Below the pieces are notes generated by a model that saw nothing but the letters and a program-made list of their open reading frames with translations, was not told the DNA's origin and ran no database searches. The position numbers and the translations under genes are program-made. This document shows positions 16,695-24,652 of a stretch of DNA of 41,193 nucleotides, piece by piece; position 1 is the stretch's first letter; each line of letters opens with the position of its first letter. The stretch spans positions 1-41,193 of the forward strand of contig NZ_FNAM01000046.1 in the NCBI RefSeq assembly GCF_900101845.1, read 5' to 3'. Source of the stretch: Sporomusa acidovorans (GTDB lineage Bacteria; Bacillota; Negativicutes; Sporomusales; Sporomusaceae).

Positions 16695-16904
16695 CTATTG
16701 ATTTTCCTGATTTTGCATCTGGTTCTCCGCTGTCTGGCTAAGACGGCTATTTATTTGCGAGATATGACGATCCATGTCTTGTGACATTTGCTTAAACATT
16801 TGTTGGGCCGCTTTGTCATCAGTTGCCGACGCAAAGGAAGCATAAGTACCTTTTGCAGATTCGGCAGCAGCCATGGCTTTTTCAAGGTCTTTTTTAACCG
16901 TCAT
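16695..16904 (-). CDS. DUF1657 small protein
   Basis: A 69-residue protein of the DUF1657 family, common in spore-forming Firmicutes and sometimes found with SpoVA-type genes. Pattern seen: MTVKKDLEKAMAAAESAKG, then YASFASATDDKAAQQMFKQM and a Gln/Asn-rich tail. It is mostly alpha-helical, with no leader or membrane segment. Start chosen at 16904, where AGAGGA lies upstream; the frame extends to 16961 without a site. Role unknown; a sporulation or stress association is suggested by the family's distribution only. Confidence 0.82.
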   Translation of the reverse strand: MTVKKDLEKAMAAAESAKGTYASFASATDDKAAQQMFKQMSQDMDRHISQINSRLSQTAENQMQNQENQ

Positions 16905-17080
16905 ATTGAAAGTCCTCTTTAATAGCATATACTTTGAGTCAACAATATTATTATCTGCCAATTAATATTTTTTATAAATGGAATTAAAAGGGAAGCTAAC
17001 CCAGCCCGCCTTCCTAATTTGTCGTATATACTCATACCCCATCAAAAAAACAGGACAGTGGGCTCCATTACGCCTTCTAT

Positions 17081-17989
17081 TTAATGGATCAAACGAAAGA
17101 ATGGACTAGCTCTCTTAGCTGCATCTACGGCCTGTAGAAATTCGGCGCGTGTGATACAGCGATTTAGTTTAGGATTCTGTTGGGCTTTAAATTCAGGAAA
17201 GTACTGATCCATAATATTTATATAGGAAGTGGGGGAAACCTCCTTAGCAATGAACTCCATCACCTGCTCAGTTCCAGCCAGATTACCCGGTAAAACCAAG
17301 TGGCGAATCAGTAGTCCTCGATGAGCAATCCCCTGTTCGTCAATGACAAGATCCCCAACCTGCCGATGCATCTCTTTCACCGCTGCTTTCGTTACTTTCC
17401 AGTAAGACGAAACACATGATAATTGTTTGCCTATTTCAGAACTTGCGTATTTAAAATCAGGCATATAAATATCTACGATGCCATCGATACGCTCTAGTGT
17501 AGTCTTATTATCATAGCCGCTGGTATTATAGACAAGCGGTATGTGTAACCCTTTTTCCGCCGCGTGAAGAACGGCTGCTATGATCTGGGGAACGTAATGC
17601 GAAGGACTAACCAAGTTAATATTGTGGCAGCCCGCCTGTTGCAGTTCTAACATTATACTTGCCAAATCTTCAGGTGATAGCTTATCGCCTTTTTCATGAC
17701 TAATGTCCCAATTTTGGCAAAATAGGCAACCCAAATTACAATGACTAAAAAAAATGGTGCCTGAACCATAAGTACCAACAAGGGGTGGTTCTTCACCAAA
17801 GTGAGGCTCATAGCCTCCAATTTCAACATTCCAGCCGCTCTGGCAATACCCTAGCTCTCCCGCCTTTCGATTAACATGACAATGGTGGGGGCAAACTACA
17901 CAGTCCTCAAGTTCTGCCATGAGCGCTTTGGCAGCTTGCTGTAAGGTACCATCCGCGAGGCCTCTAAGATAGCCTGGATAATCGTCCAT
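17081..17989 (-). CDS. PflA-like radical SAM protein
   Basis: A 302-residue radical SAM protein of the pyruvate-formate-lyase-activating-enzyme-like group. The 4Fe-4S/SAM motif is CNLGCLFCQNWDIS (Cys at about 84, 88 and 91). An extra N-terminal Cys set, CVVCPHHCHVNRKAGELGYC, precedes it, as in this subgroup. The C-terminal part, LVLPGNLAGTEQVMEFIAKE to MDQYFPEFKA, is family-typical. It is probably an activase or tailoring enzyme for an unidentified partner; no glycyl-radical enzyme is in the window. The start at 17989 has only a distant AAGGGA. It stands alone, followed by the DUF1657 gene after a gap of about 175 bp. Confidence 0.85.
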   Translation of the reverse strand: MDDYPGYLRGLADGTLQQAAKALMAELEDCVVCPHHCHVNRKAGELGYCQSGWNVEIGGYEPHFGEEPPLVGTYGSGTIFFSHCNLGCLFCQNWDISHEKGDKLSPEDLASIMLELQQAGCHNINLVSPSHYVPQIIAAVLHAAEKGLHIPLVYNTSGYDNKTTLERIDGIVDIYMPDFKYASSEIGKQLSCVSSYWKVTKAAVKEMHRQVGDLVIDEQGIAHRGLLIRHLVLPGNLAGTEQVMEFIAKEVSPTSYINIMDQYFPEFKAQQNPKLNRCITRAEFLQAVDAAKRASPFFRLIH

Positions 17990-18125
17990 TTTAACGCAGT
18001 CCCTTCATAAATATAGTTCTTGTCACGGTGCCGTGTGTTATTCTCTCTTGATATAAAATTTCAACCCTTAATCTTAAAACATGTTTCAACGGACGTTAGA
18101 CCACTTACCGCACTTGTCACCCCAC

Positions 18126-18420
18126 CTAGCAATGACTTCTTTGTTCATCTACGATTTCACATAAGTTAGCACAGCCAGTACATTCAAAGCTTCTTGGCTG
18201 ATATTCAAAATCCGCTACCTCAAAACCGCGAAATGCTGTTTGCTTAACATCCCGCATTTTTTCTTGGACCAAAAGGGCTGCGCCCACAGCACCCATAACG
18301 TTGAAATGTGGTGGAGCATGCGGTATTGAGCGCCTCTTCAAAGGCCCGTCGCATTCCTTTATTTGCAGCTACGCCTCCTTGAAATAATATAGAACTATGA
18401 AATTCCCGTTCAGGACTGTT
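18126..18420 (-). pseudogene. 2-hydroxyacyl-CoA dehydratase activase-type fragment (BadF/HgdC family)
   Basis: C-terminal remnant of an ATP-dependent CoA-substrate enzyme activase. The distal part reads FQGGVAANKGMRRAFEEAL; after a frame change it continues PHFNVMGAVGAALLVQEKM and FECTGCANLCEIV, the conserved end of the ASKHA activase domain and the Cys-rich start of the following domain. There is no N-terminal ATPase half, at least one frameshift near 18310-18330, and a premature stop at 18126. It is non-functional. No dehydratase subunits are nearby. Confidence 0.7.
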
Positions 18421-18500
18421 AGGCCACTCTCACTGACTTGACAGTGAAGCGTGGCTTTGTAGTAATATTATGCATCTATTCATTTAAATATAGACCATGC

Positions 18501-18698
18501 CTATCCTTTGCAATCTTCTATTGTCAACAAAAAGCCCGCCAATTTCGCGAGTTGACAACGTATTACCATATTGTATTTTGGGGAGATTCTCTGTCCGTCA
18601 TTGATCATTTTGGTAGCATTTTTTACTCCGACAACTGCTGGTAAGGCATATTCACGTGCGATAACTGCTCCATGGGTCATCAGTCCACTAACTGGTGA
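18501..18698 (-). pseudogene. PEP-utilising enzyme mobile-domain fragment
   Basis: The minus strand reads GLMTHGAVIAREYALPAVVG then VKNATKMINDGQRI, the swivelling phosphohistidine domain of phosphoenolpyruvate synthase/rifampin-phosphotransferase-like enzymes (His in THGAVIARE). An in-frame stop precedes it at about 18699-18701, and the tail after GQRI is not homologous, ending at 18501. Only about 50 residues of the original protein remain. This stretch to 18834 holds no intact gene. Confidence 0.7.
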
Positions 18699-18834
18699 CT
18701 AGGCCGGTATGTACTCTTATAGATTTCATGGATTTGGACTGGCGTGATTCGCCTCCACCATGCAATTTTGCAAAGTCTGGATATTGAACAACGTAATTAG
18801 ATATTGCTGGGTTCCCTGCAGGGGGGCCGATGTA

Positions 18835-19025
18835 TTATAAAAAAAACAATTGTCCGCCTCTGTTAACAGCGAAAAAAAGAAGGCTTTGGATTGCGAAATA
18901 TGTCAAATGAATTATGAGTAATCGAAATGGAAGGGATTGGTACCGCTCTTTAAGGCCGGTCCAAAGCCATCCGCTGATGGCATATAGGATAATTAATCCA
19001 ATTCCAGTATAGATGGATTGTCCAG
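18835..19025 (-). pseudogene. membrane-protein C-terminal fragment
   Basis: In a frame different from the FMN reductase, the minus strand reads IGLIILYAISGWLWTGL then RLLIIHLTYFAIQSLLFFAV and ends at 18835, suggesting two membrane helices of an unidentified protein. It starts where the FMN reductase loses similarity to its family (about 19025), so this may be a deletion joint. Chance cannot be excluded. Confidence 0.3.
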
Positions 19026-19546
19026 TCGGCACTATTATAAGCCGTTGCCAGTAACACAGATTTCTTTCCATGAAGTTTGCCGGTACGAGAATAGAAGCGA
19101 TCTATAACCGTTTTCAGCTGTGCAGACATTCCGTAATAATAAAGCGGCGTAACTAACACCAATAAATCTGCCTCCAGCATTTTGGGCATAAGCTTCTTCT
19201 CAATATCATCCTGCCAGACGCACGGACCATCCATATGGCACTTATCACACCCACGGCAAGGATGTGTATTTTCATTCGCAGCATCAAAGGTGAATACCGC
19301 ATGCCCTGCACTCTCTGCACCTTCAGTGAGCCGTCCAGATAGATAAATCGATGTGGATTCATTTTTTGGATGCGGACTGCTATTAATAACTACAATTTTC
19401 ATGCTCTTACCTCCTGATACGCTTCCCTTTTCCGGAACTTTATTTTCATTCTCCTTATTCCCAACCATTGCATACAATCCACAGCTGCTCAAAAAGAGCG
19501 TCAATGTACCCATGCCGCTAACTTTCAGGAACTCCCGTCTGTCCAT
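18950..19546 (-). CDS. Tat-lipoprotein NADPH-dependent FMN reductase/flavodoxin-fold protein, C-terminus truncated
   Basis: A 198-residue protein with a twin-arginine leader (RREFLK, residues 3-8) and a lipobox ending at Cys22, then an NAD(P)H:FMN oxidoreductase fold from about residue 49: VVINSSPHPKNESTSIYLSG (FMN phosphate loop), CRGCDKCHMDGPC and TPLYYYGMSAQLKTVIDRF. After AYNSADWT (about residue 170) the usual last 30-40 residues are replaced by an unrelated tail, implying a deletion or frameshift. ATG at 19546 follows AGGAGG. Last gene of the minus-strand operon 21809-18950. Likely tethered outside the membrane as a flavin reductase; whether it still folds is doubtful. Confidence 0.72.
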   Translation of the reverse strand: MDRREFLKVSGMGTLTLFLSSCGLYAMVGNKENENKVPEKGSVSGGKSMKIVVINSSPHPKNESTSIYLSGRLTEGAESAGHAVFTFDAANENTHPCRGCDKCHMDGPCVWQDDIEKKLMPKMLEADLLVLVTPLYYYGMSAQLKTVIDRFYSRTGKLHGKKSVLLATAYNSADWTIHLYWNWINYPICHQRMALDRP

Positions 19547-19560
19547 ACAAATCCTCCTGT

Positions 19561-20069
19561 CTACTCCTTAGAAACAACTTCAACTTTTGCATCGAATTCA
19601 CCATTCATGCCAGCCAGATTTTCAAGACCACTGATAAAATGTCCCATAGGGATGAGACCCTTGGAATACCTGAATTCTTTATAAAAAACAGAAACATTGC
19701 CCCATGGACCATAAACTGCCAGATCACCAGGTTTTGGCGCAAATCCTTCCGGAGCATTTTCTTTCGACAGTGTCTTGGGTGGATCAGCGATTTTTTCTGT
19801 TTCATTATAATCCTTGAAGTGAAGCCTCATCGGCATGGCTTGGAGGAAATCCCGACTAGTCCGTTATCTTGCAATTCCGCGATTGCTTCCTTGCCTTCAA
19901 AAGTAATTTTTATACGGACATGCTTGTCATCCTGTGCTTGCGACAGCGTTTCATTTTCTGCCTTTACGACCCCAGCCTGAATATCTCTCCTACTTCCATA
20001 AGCAGCGCATACAGCAGCAATAACGAACAGGAAGGCAATCCCCAGTAAGCACAGCTTCTTCATGTTCAT
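19561..20069 (-). pseudogene. cyclophilin-like-fold protein, frameshifted
   Basis: N-terminal signal/anchor (MNMKKLCLLGIAFLFVIAAV) followed by a cyclophilin-like domain: VRIKITFEGKEAIAELQDN, then, after a frame change, TSRDFLQAMPMRLHFKDYN, PEGFAPKPGDLAVYGPWGN and SVFYKEFRYSKGLIPMGHF. The match to the family is continuous if one base is added at about 19861 (codon after DN). As given, the first frame stops at 19827 and the second begins at an internal ATG. This small fold is common beside flavodoxins and aldo/keto reductases, and its role there is unknown. Pseudogene or single-base sequencing error. Confidence 0.75.
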
Positions 20070-20087
20070 GATTTCGTTCTCCTTTAC

Positions 20088-20246
20088 TTAATTCTGCAAA
20101 CTCTGCTCAACAATTTCTTGTGACATGCGTGCATAATCTTCCGAAAATACATCATTTGCGTTGGCAATACAAACAAAGCACCTCCAGAAATAAACAAAAA
20201 CAGTGAATACCATTACCGCGAAAGCACCTATTAATTTCTTTTTCAT
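20088..20246 (-). CDS. 52-residue anchored CFxC small protein (copy 1)
   Basis: Short gene 14 bp after the flavodoxin stop. ATG at 20244-20246 behind GGGGGA, TAA at 20088-20090. The product starts MKKKLIGAFAVMVFTVFVYF, a single N-terminal membrane segment, followed by RCFVC and then SEDYARMSQEIVEQS at the C-terminus. It is homologous to the 51-residue product at 30621-30776: same start MKK-L-G-FAVM, a CF[VI]C motif right after the membrane segment, and [SD]EDYxRMxQExVxxSxQ at the end. Both lie next to flavodoxin genes. The protein is probably held on the outer face with its two Cys near the membrane, perhaps as a redox partner or assembly factor (inference). I know no named family. Confidence 0.72.
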   Translation of the reverse strand: MKKKLIGAFAVMVFTVFVYFWRCFVCIANANDVFSEDYARMSQEIVEQSLQN

Positions 20247-20260
20247 TTCCATCCCCCAAT

Positions 20261-20911
20261 TCATTTACCTGATTGGGCCTGATGACTCGAAAACCACTGT
20301 TCCAGTTCCTGTTTTGAGGTACTCTGCGAGAAACGTTTACCATCCACCCAGTTTGCGGAAGCAGAGCACAGAGTATGAAGCGCATCTGCACTAGAGCCTA
20401 CATCGCTGCTAGCTGATGTGCAAATCGGTATTATTTTTTTACCCGAAAAATCATAACTCTCCAAGAAAGTATTGATAATACGTGGAGCCTGTCCCCACCA
20501 TATTGGATAGGCAATTACGATTGTGTCGTATTGTTCAAAAGATGACACCTTCCCGGTAATAGCTGGACGTGCACTGTTATCTTTTTGTTCCACTGTAGCG
20601 CGCGTAGATTCGTCGTTATAGTTCAGATCCTCACGGGTATATTTTTTCTCTGGTACGATTTCATAGAGATCTGCTTTGAGAACATCCGCTGCATTCTCTG
20701 CCAATGCTTTCGTATTGCCCGTGCAGGAAAAATATGCGACCAGGATTTTACTGTTCCCATTTACCTTAGTCGCTGTCGATTCCGATGCAGGTTTCTCCGT
20801 TGCTACTCCACTTTGTGCCGATTGCGAAGACGTTGTTGCCTTGGTACTACCACATGCAGTAAACGTCATAAGAATACATACGGATAAGAGGAGTGTCATC
20901 ATTTTTTTCAT
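20261..20911 (-). CDS. lipoprotein flavodoxin
   Basis: A 216-residue flavodoxin with a lipoprotein leader (MKKMMTLLLSVCILMTFTAC, lipobox Cys20) and a Ser/Thr-rich linker. The flavodoxin domain starts near residue 54: ILVAYFSCTGNTKALAENA (FMN phosphate loop TGNT), then AYPIWWGQAPRIINTFLESY and PICTSASSDVGSS. Start set at 20911 because AAAGGGG lies 9 bp upstream; the stop of the DUF4405 gene ends one base before this ATG, implying translational coupling. An exported, membrane-tethered flavodoxin is unusual and points to electron transfer outside the cytoplasm. Partners are the DUF4405 protein upstream and the CFxC protein, cyclophilin-like protein and FMN reductase downstream. Confidence 0.85.
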   Translation of the reverse strand: MKKMMTLLLSVCILMTFTACGSTKATTSSQSAQSGVATEKPASESTATKVNGNSKILVAYFSCTGNTKALAENAADVLKADLYEIVPEKKYTREDLNYNDESTRATVEQKDNSARPAITGKVSSFEQYDTIVIAYPIWWGQAPRIINTFLESYDFSGKKIIPICTSASSDVGSSADALHTLCSASANWVDGKRFSQSTSKQELEQWFSSHQAQSGK

Positions 20912-20912
20912 G

Positions 20913-21809
20913 TCAAACGCCCCTTTCTTTACTACAAAACTCACCTTCAAATTCATTATCCACACATTTATCACGAGAATTCCTTGTACTTCTTTGAACC
21001 ATAAAACTCACGACAGCATACATGCCGATGATATTGAGAAGCGTCAAGATGAATATCCCGAAAGGAGCTTGCGTTGCTGCCGTAATAAAGAGATGCTTCA
21101 GTCGCAATCGATCACCAACCTGATGCATAAATGACCCATAGACGCCACCAGCAATCAAGAAAAACATCATAAAATAACATCCAATCCGGTATTTCAGTGA
21201 TTGTAGATTCCAGCAAGACCAATTCGTAAAACGCTGCCATAAAGACGACCAATGCAGCCCCAGATGAAGCCCCAGCAGAATGAGCAACAAATAAGGCAAC
21301 GATACATGAAGCTGATGAACCATGATGTTTCTCTGTAGATATATTCCAAAAACGCCTTTGAACAAATGATTGGAAATCATCATGCCTGTCGCCATGATAA
21401 TCAAAACATTGACAATTAGTAGCCAATTAATCCCTGCCGATAGGCATCTCCTGAAAGTCCATTTTCCTCTAAGCAATGAGGAAAAACACTGACGATTCCA
21501 GATGAGATGAAAAACTGCTGCTACTAACATAAGGACGCCTAGCACCTCATGCAATATCTTGCGATCATGCAGCGAAAGTTTGTCATTGCGTGACCACACT
21601 TCACCAAACAAAATATCATCATTATATCGTGCAAAATCTGGAGCAAAATCCCCTAATACATCGTGTCCTGCTGTTTGTACAATCTTCTTAGCTACTGGTT
21701 TTGTTACTTTGTTCTCATTGTTTTCCATATTTGTTGCCTCCACGCTTAAATAATTTGTCATGATAATCCCTGCTGTCAAACCTAACGCAATGAATTTTTT
21801 CCATTTCAT
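20913..21809 (-). CDS. in-frame chimera: CMD-like N-terminus fused to DUF4405 membrane domain
   Basis: A 298-residue open frame. Residues 1-25 are a signal peptide. Residues about 43-83 (TAGHDVLGDFAPDFARYNDD, ILFGEVWSRNDKLSLHDR) match the start of a carboxymuconolactone-decarboxylase-like protein, and from about residue 85 (ILHEVLGVLMLVAAVFHLIW) it is a DUF4405 protein like 29232-29915, but without that family's first helix. His residues at helix ends (HEVLG, VHQLHV, LHLGLHW) are as expected for a cytochrome-b-like haem protein. The joint near 21555 looks like a deletion that happened to stay in frame. The ATG at 21809 follows GAGGAGGTG. First gene of the operon. Whether the chimera is functional is unknown. 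Confidence 0.75.
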   Translation of the reverse strand: MKWKKFIALGLTAGIIMTNYLSVEATNMENNENKVTKPVAKKIVQTAGHDVLGDFAPDFARYNDDILFGEVWSRNDKLSLHDRKILHEVLGVLMLVAAVFHLIWNRQCFSSLLRGKWTFRRCLSAGINWLLIVNVLIIMATGMMISNHLFKGVFGIYLQRNIMVHQLHVSLPYLLLILLGLHLGLHWSSLWQRFTNWSCWNLQSLKYRIGCYFMMFFLIAGGVYGSFMHQVGDRLRLKHLFITAATQAPFGIFILTLLNIIGMYAVVSFMVQRSTRNSRDKCVDNEFEGEFCSKERGV

Positions 21810-22036
21810 TGCAAACACCTCCTCAAACGATAGATAAATCCATTTCATCTATTTATTTTAAGTTGTAATAACAAATTATTCCAATGCTTAAAAATATGCA
21901 ACATCAATGCTTTACAGGCATTTCAATCATTTGTTTCAATAAGTTTTTGATATCCTTTGCAATCTACTCCAGTCTCAACCGATTTTGACTCGTGGGTTTG
22001 ACGTGATTGACAAGGCTACTTTGGGGCTAGGAACAG

Positions 22037-22197
22037 GGGCTCTGGTGCAAAAAATAAAGCCGTGATATAATCATTACCCTAAACTTAAAAGTTGAGGTAA
22101 AAAGAATGTCACAGCATTTATTTAAATGGAAACATTACGAGTCTGAAATTATAATGGTGTGCGTTCGCTGGTACCTTAAGTATCCCCTCAGTTATAG
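22037..22197 (+). mobile_element. IS6-family (IS240-like) 5' remnant
   Basis: A terminal-repeat-like GGCTCTGGTGCAAAA at 22038-22052 and, from ATG 22106, the start of an IS6-family transposase: MSQHLFKWKHYESEIIMVCV then RWYLKYPLSYR. Similarity stops at about 22197, where flavodoxin-coding DNA of the other strand begins. Catalytic residues are absent, so it is dead. Confidence 0.7.
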
Positions 22198-22262
22198 AAC
22201 TTCGCAATGGTCTTTGTATTGCCGGATTCAGAAAAATATATTACAATACTTTTTTTGTTCAT
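22188..22262 (-). pseudogene. flavodoxin N-terminal stub cut by the IS6 remnant
   Basis: ATG at 22260-22262 behind GAAGGAAGGAAG starts MNKKSIVIYFSESGNTKTIA, a perfect flavodoxin start with its FMN loop (SGNT), and then enters IS6 DNA and stops at 22188. It lies 82 bp after the flavin reductase gene, with which it was probably co-transcribed. Confidence 0.7.
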
Positions 22263-22344
22263 AAGTACTTCCTTCCTTCGCTACGCTGTTTCAGTTGATT
22301 TGCGGATACGTGACGTATTCCTCCGCCCAACTGTCCAAAGTTTC

Positions 22345-22890
22345 TTACTCTTTGCCAAAGCTCTTGCATTTGCCGATTACATCTCCAGTGCGGAGATATT
22401 CATAAGTCGGCATCTCAAAAAGCACAGGCTTGAGGGAGTGGTAATCGATCTTGCCATTTTCGGTCAAAATGGCTTCTTCCGCATATACACTCAAAATCTT
22501 GCAGATGAAACTCTCAAAGCCGTCCGTTTCATAAATGTCATCCACTATACACTCCATAACAACGGGCGCCTCATCAATGATGGGTGATCCAGTCTCGCCA
22601 GTATGGTAGTCGAAAACCGTCGACTTGTCGGTCTTGCTACCGCTAACGCAGCCAACATAATCGGCTTTTTTCAGCATAGTTTCGTCTACAATGCTTACCG
22701 TTAGGCTGCGTGTCTCCTTAATGCCCTGATTGGCATAATGGGGCTTAGCCAAGCTTACCATGATGCGGTTATGGCCAATAATACCTAGATGGCCCACCAA
22801 TGTATAGTTTGGCTTACCGTTTACCATCGTACCGACGACTGCCAGCGGGGTAGGATACAGTGCCAATCCAGTACCAATGTTATTTTTCAT
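22345..22890 (-). CDS. flavin-reductase-like domain protein
   Basis: A 181-residue FMN-binding split-barrel protein of the flavin reductase-like family: ALYPTPLAVVGTMVNGKPN, GHLGIIGHNRIMVSLAKPHY and TRSLTVSIVDE, then VVMECIVDDIYET. Members bind FMN and use NAD(P)H or act as flavoprotein partners. Start taken at 22890 (MKNNIGT), with GGAGG 8 bp upstream; the ATG at 22905 overlaps that site. No leader, so cytoplasmic. It is followed by the truncated flavodoxin stub, its likely former partner. Confidence 0.83.
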   Translation of the reverse strand: MKNNIGTGLALYPTPLAVVGTMVNGKPNYTLVGHLGIIGHNRIMVSLAKPHYANQGIKETRSLTVSIVDETMLKKADYVGCVSGSKTDKSTVFDYHTGETGSPIIDEAPVVMECIVDDIYETDGFESFICKILSVYAEEAILTENGKIDYHSLKPVLFEMPTYEYLRTGDVIGKCKSFGKE

Positions 22891-22997
22891 TTTTATTACC
22901 TCCATTTATTATATACATCTGGATTTTAGCTCAAGTTGAATCTCGTTCTTTATTTTGCATACAACTTATAGTTTACTAGAAGTCGTTTTAAATTTAT

Positions 22998-23546
22998 TTA
23001 TAGTATGTTTTTCCCTAATTCTTCAGCTCTTTTTAACCCGTCGGTCTTCATAATATCCTCTTTACCATGAACCCCCGATACAAGGATTGTGCCGCAATCT
23101 TTCCAATTCCAATGCTTGGCGATTAACTTATATGATGCAACAAGCCCCTCAAAACTGGATTCATTTGGATCAGCGGCGCAAGCTAGCAGCACACTCTCTT
23201 TTATCTTTACAGCCCTTTGCCCACAATAAAAGGAAAAGAACTTATCAACAGCAGCTTTCAGATGTGCCGTAAACGAGAAAAAGTATAATGGAGTTGCAAA
23301 TACAATCATATCGGCTTGCTCCACTAGCGGCGCAAGTTCATTAAAATCGTCAGGAATAGAACAAGCTATGCCCTTGCTAAAACAAGTCTTACAGTCCATA
23401 CATCCCTTAATGGTCTTGCCTGCTGTTATATATTTTTGAACCGTGTGTCCCGCCTGCTGAGCACCCGCGATAAATGCATCTGCCAACTTATCGCTATTAC
23501 CGCCTTTTCTCGGACTTCCTGTTAAAACTAGTATATTTTTTGACAT
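22998..23546 (-). CDS. NADPH-dependent FMN reductase family flavoprotein
   Basis: A 182-residue flavodoxin-fold oxidoreductase: LTGSPRKGGNSDKLADAFIA (FMN loop), the Cys-containing KGCMDCKTCFSKGIAC typical of iron-sulfur-flavoprotein-like relatives, ATPLYFFSFTAHLKAAVDKF, and a full C-terminal half ending LKRAEELGKNIL. Start set at 23546 (MSKNILV) with GAGGGA 7 bp upstream. Cytoplasmic. It probably reduces FMN, quinones or other small electrophiles. The same family member at 18950 is exported and truncated, so this intact copy is a useful reference. A TTGGATT/AATCCAA dyad (23606-23621) lies upstream. Confidence 0.84.
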   Translation of the reverse strand: MSKNILVLTGSPRKGGNSDKLADAFIAGAQQAGHTVQKYITAGKTIKGCMDCKTCFSKGIACSIPDDFNELAPLVEQADMIVFATPLYFFSFTAHLKAAVDKFFSFYCGQRAVKIKESVLLACAADPNESSFEGLVASYKLIAKHWNWKDCGTILVSGVHGKEDIMKTDGLKRAEELGKNIL

Positions 23547-23908
23547 AATCAAATCCCTCACTAAAAAAACTTTATTTGGTAATCTCACAGTTCCTTGTAA
23601 TTTTTTTGGATTTTAATCCAATTCAAGTCAAGCATTTGCTGATAAATTATTCTCATAGTAACTTTGAATTCAATAGCCAAAGCGATATAAATTACCTCCT
23701 CCCTTCTTGACACACGCATTCGGCGTTACTACTTGGTCACTACTTTTTGCATTTCTTGTAGGCCACAGCACATCATTCTAAGGCTTTATCCTTCTTTTAG
23801 AAAGCATGTTTCTGTATAGTATAATTTTTATATTTTTCTTGGTTGCAACGCCAATTCAATACGTTGTGAATTTTTTCTTTTACTCATTTCTAAATAACTA
23901 AACCCAGC
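23547..23908. other. 362-bp gap without a gene
   Basis: Contains the dyad TTGGATTTTAATCCAA at 23606-23621, next to TTGACTTGAATTGG on the minus strand, a possible operator/-35 for the FMN reductase gene. Otherwise AT-rich with no coding signal that I can support. Confidence 0.4.
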
Positions 23909-24316
23909 TCATTCCTTTCCATTTTTAGATTTGTTCCATTCGTTGACGAGTTTTTCTTCTGCTGGTAGGCACACACTGTAATAATTATTGATCTTATAAT
24001 CAATAAGTTGCAGAAACTCCTGCATTTCATTAATTTTACTTAGAATGTTATCCCTAACTTCAGTTAAGATTTCCCGACGGGCAATTTTTGTGTGCTCTCC
24101 CTCCATCGCAAGACGTATATACTCAATAATTGAATCTAGCGGTACTCCTGCTTTTTTAAACTTCATCGCAAGGTCAATCCATTGCAGTGACATCTCATCA
24201 TAGTCTCGGATACCCGATTCAGTCCGCGGCACAGGCGGAATTAAACCTATTCTTTCATAATATCGCAGGTTATCAACGGAAATACCTGTGATCTGTGAAA
24301 CTTCCTTAATAATCAT
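23909..24316 (-). CDS. MerR-family transcriptional regulator
   Basis: A 135-residue MerR-type regulator: winged HTH MIIKEVSQITGISVDNLRYY then ERIGLIPPVPRTESGIRDYD, followed by a dimerising coiled coil (AMKFKKAGVPLDSIIEYIRL and onward) and a short effector tail with one Cys (SVCLP). This resembles the AdhR/NmlR-like group, which senses aldehydes or electrophiles and regulates aldo/keto reductase and flavodoxin genes. Start at 24316 with GGAGG 6 bp upstream. A 19-bp-spacer promoter with a perfect 16-bp palindrome lies 41-71 bp upstream, so it very probably autoregulates. It is the only regulator in the redox island and the natural candidate for all eight matching promoters. Confidence 0.88.
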   Translation of the reverse strand: MIIKEVSQITGISVDNLRYYERIGLIPPVPRTESGIRDYDEMSLQWIDLAMKFKKAGVPLDSIIEYIRLAMEGEHTKIARREILTEVRDNILSKINEMQEFLQLIDYKINNYYSVCLPAEEKLVNEWNKSKNGKE

Positions 24317-24356
24317 AAAAACCTCCATCATTATTACCTTCATACTTCTTATATTG

Positions 24357-24387
24357 AGTTTAACCGCTTAAGTTAACTTAAGGTCAA
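24357..24387 (-). promoter_or_regulatory. MerR-type promoter P1 (autoregulation of the MerR gene)
   Basis: Minus strand: -35 TTGACC, 19-bp spacer, -10 TAAACT. The spacer carries the perfect palindrome CTTAAGTTAACTTAAG (24367-24382). A 19-bp spacer with a central dyad is the hallmark of MerR-activated promoters. Confidence 0.75.
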
Positions 24388-24433
24388 TAGTTTTTTCGTT
24401 TTTTTTTTTGCACCTAAATTGCATTGAAATAGA

Positions 24434-24468
24434 GGTGTTGTGCTGATAAAATTGATCAGCACAACACC
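24434..24468. terminator. 14-bp perfect hairpin after the CMD gene
   Basis: Arms GGTGTTGTGCTGAT and its complement around a 7-base loop. It lies between the CMD gene end and the MerR promoter. A degenerate relative ending in the same ACAACACCCTG is at 30888-30929, in the same relative position below a cupin gene. No U tract; probably a terminator/insulator. Confidence 0.55.
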
Positions 24469-24652
24469 CTGCTAGACCTTCTTATCAAGGATTATTTTTA
24501 ATTATTTCCAGAATAGGCAAGAGGTTATAACCCTTAGGCAAGCCCGGCCTAATATTAGTCTATTTAATAGAAGCGTACAAACAACTGTCTCTAACAACAC
24601 CAAATCAGCTCACAAGATGTTGATCTTTTTTTACCCGTACTCTCCCTGTTAA

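Noticed and set aside
18438..18644. 68-codon plus-strand frame
   Set aside because: Antisense to the PEP-utilising-enzyme remnant.
21112..21426. 104-codon minus-strand frame inside the CMD::DUF4405 gene
   Set aside because: Alternate frame of a gene with clear membrane helices and ribosome binding site.
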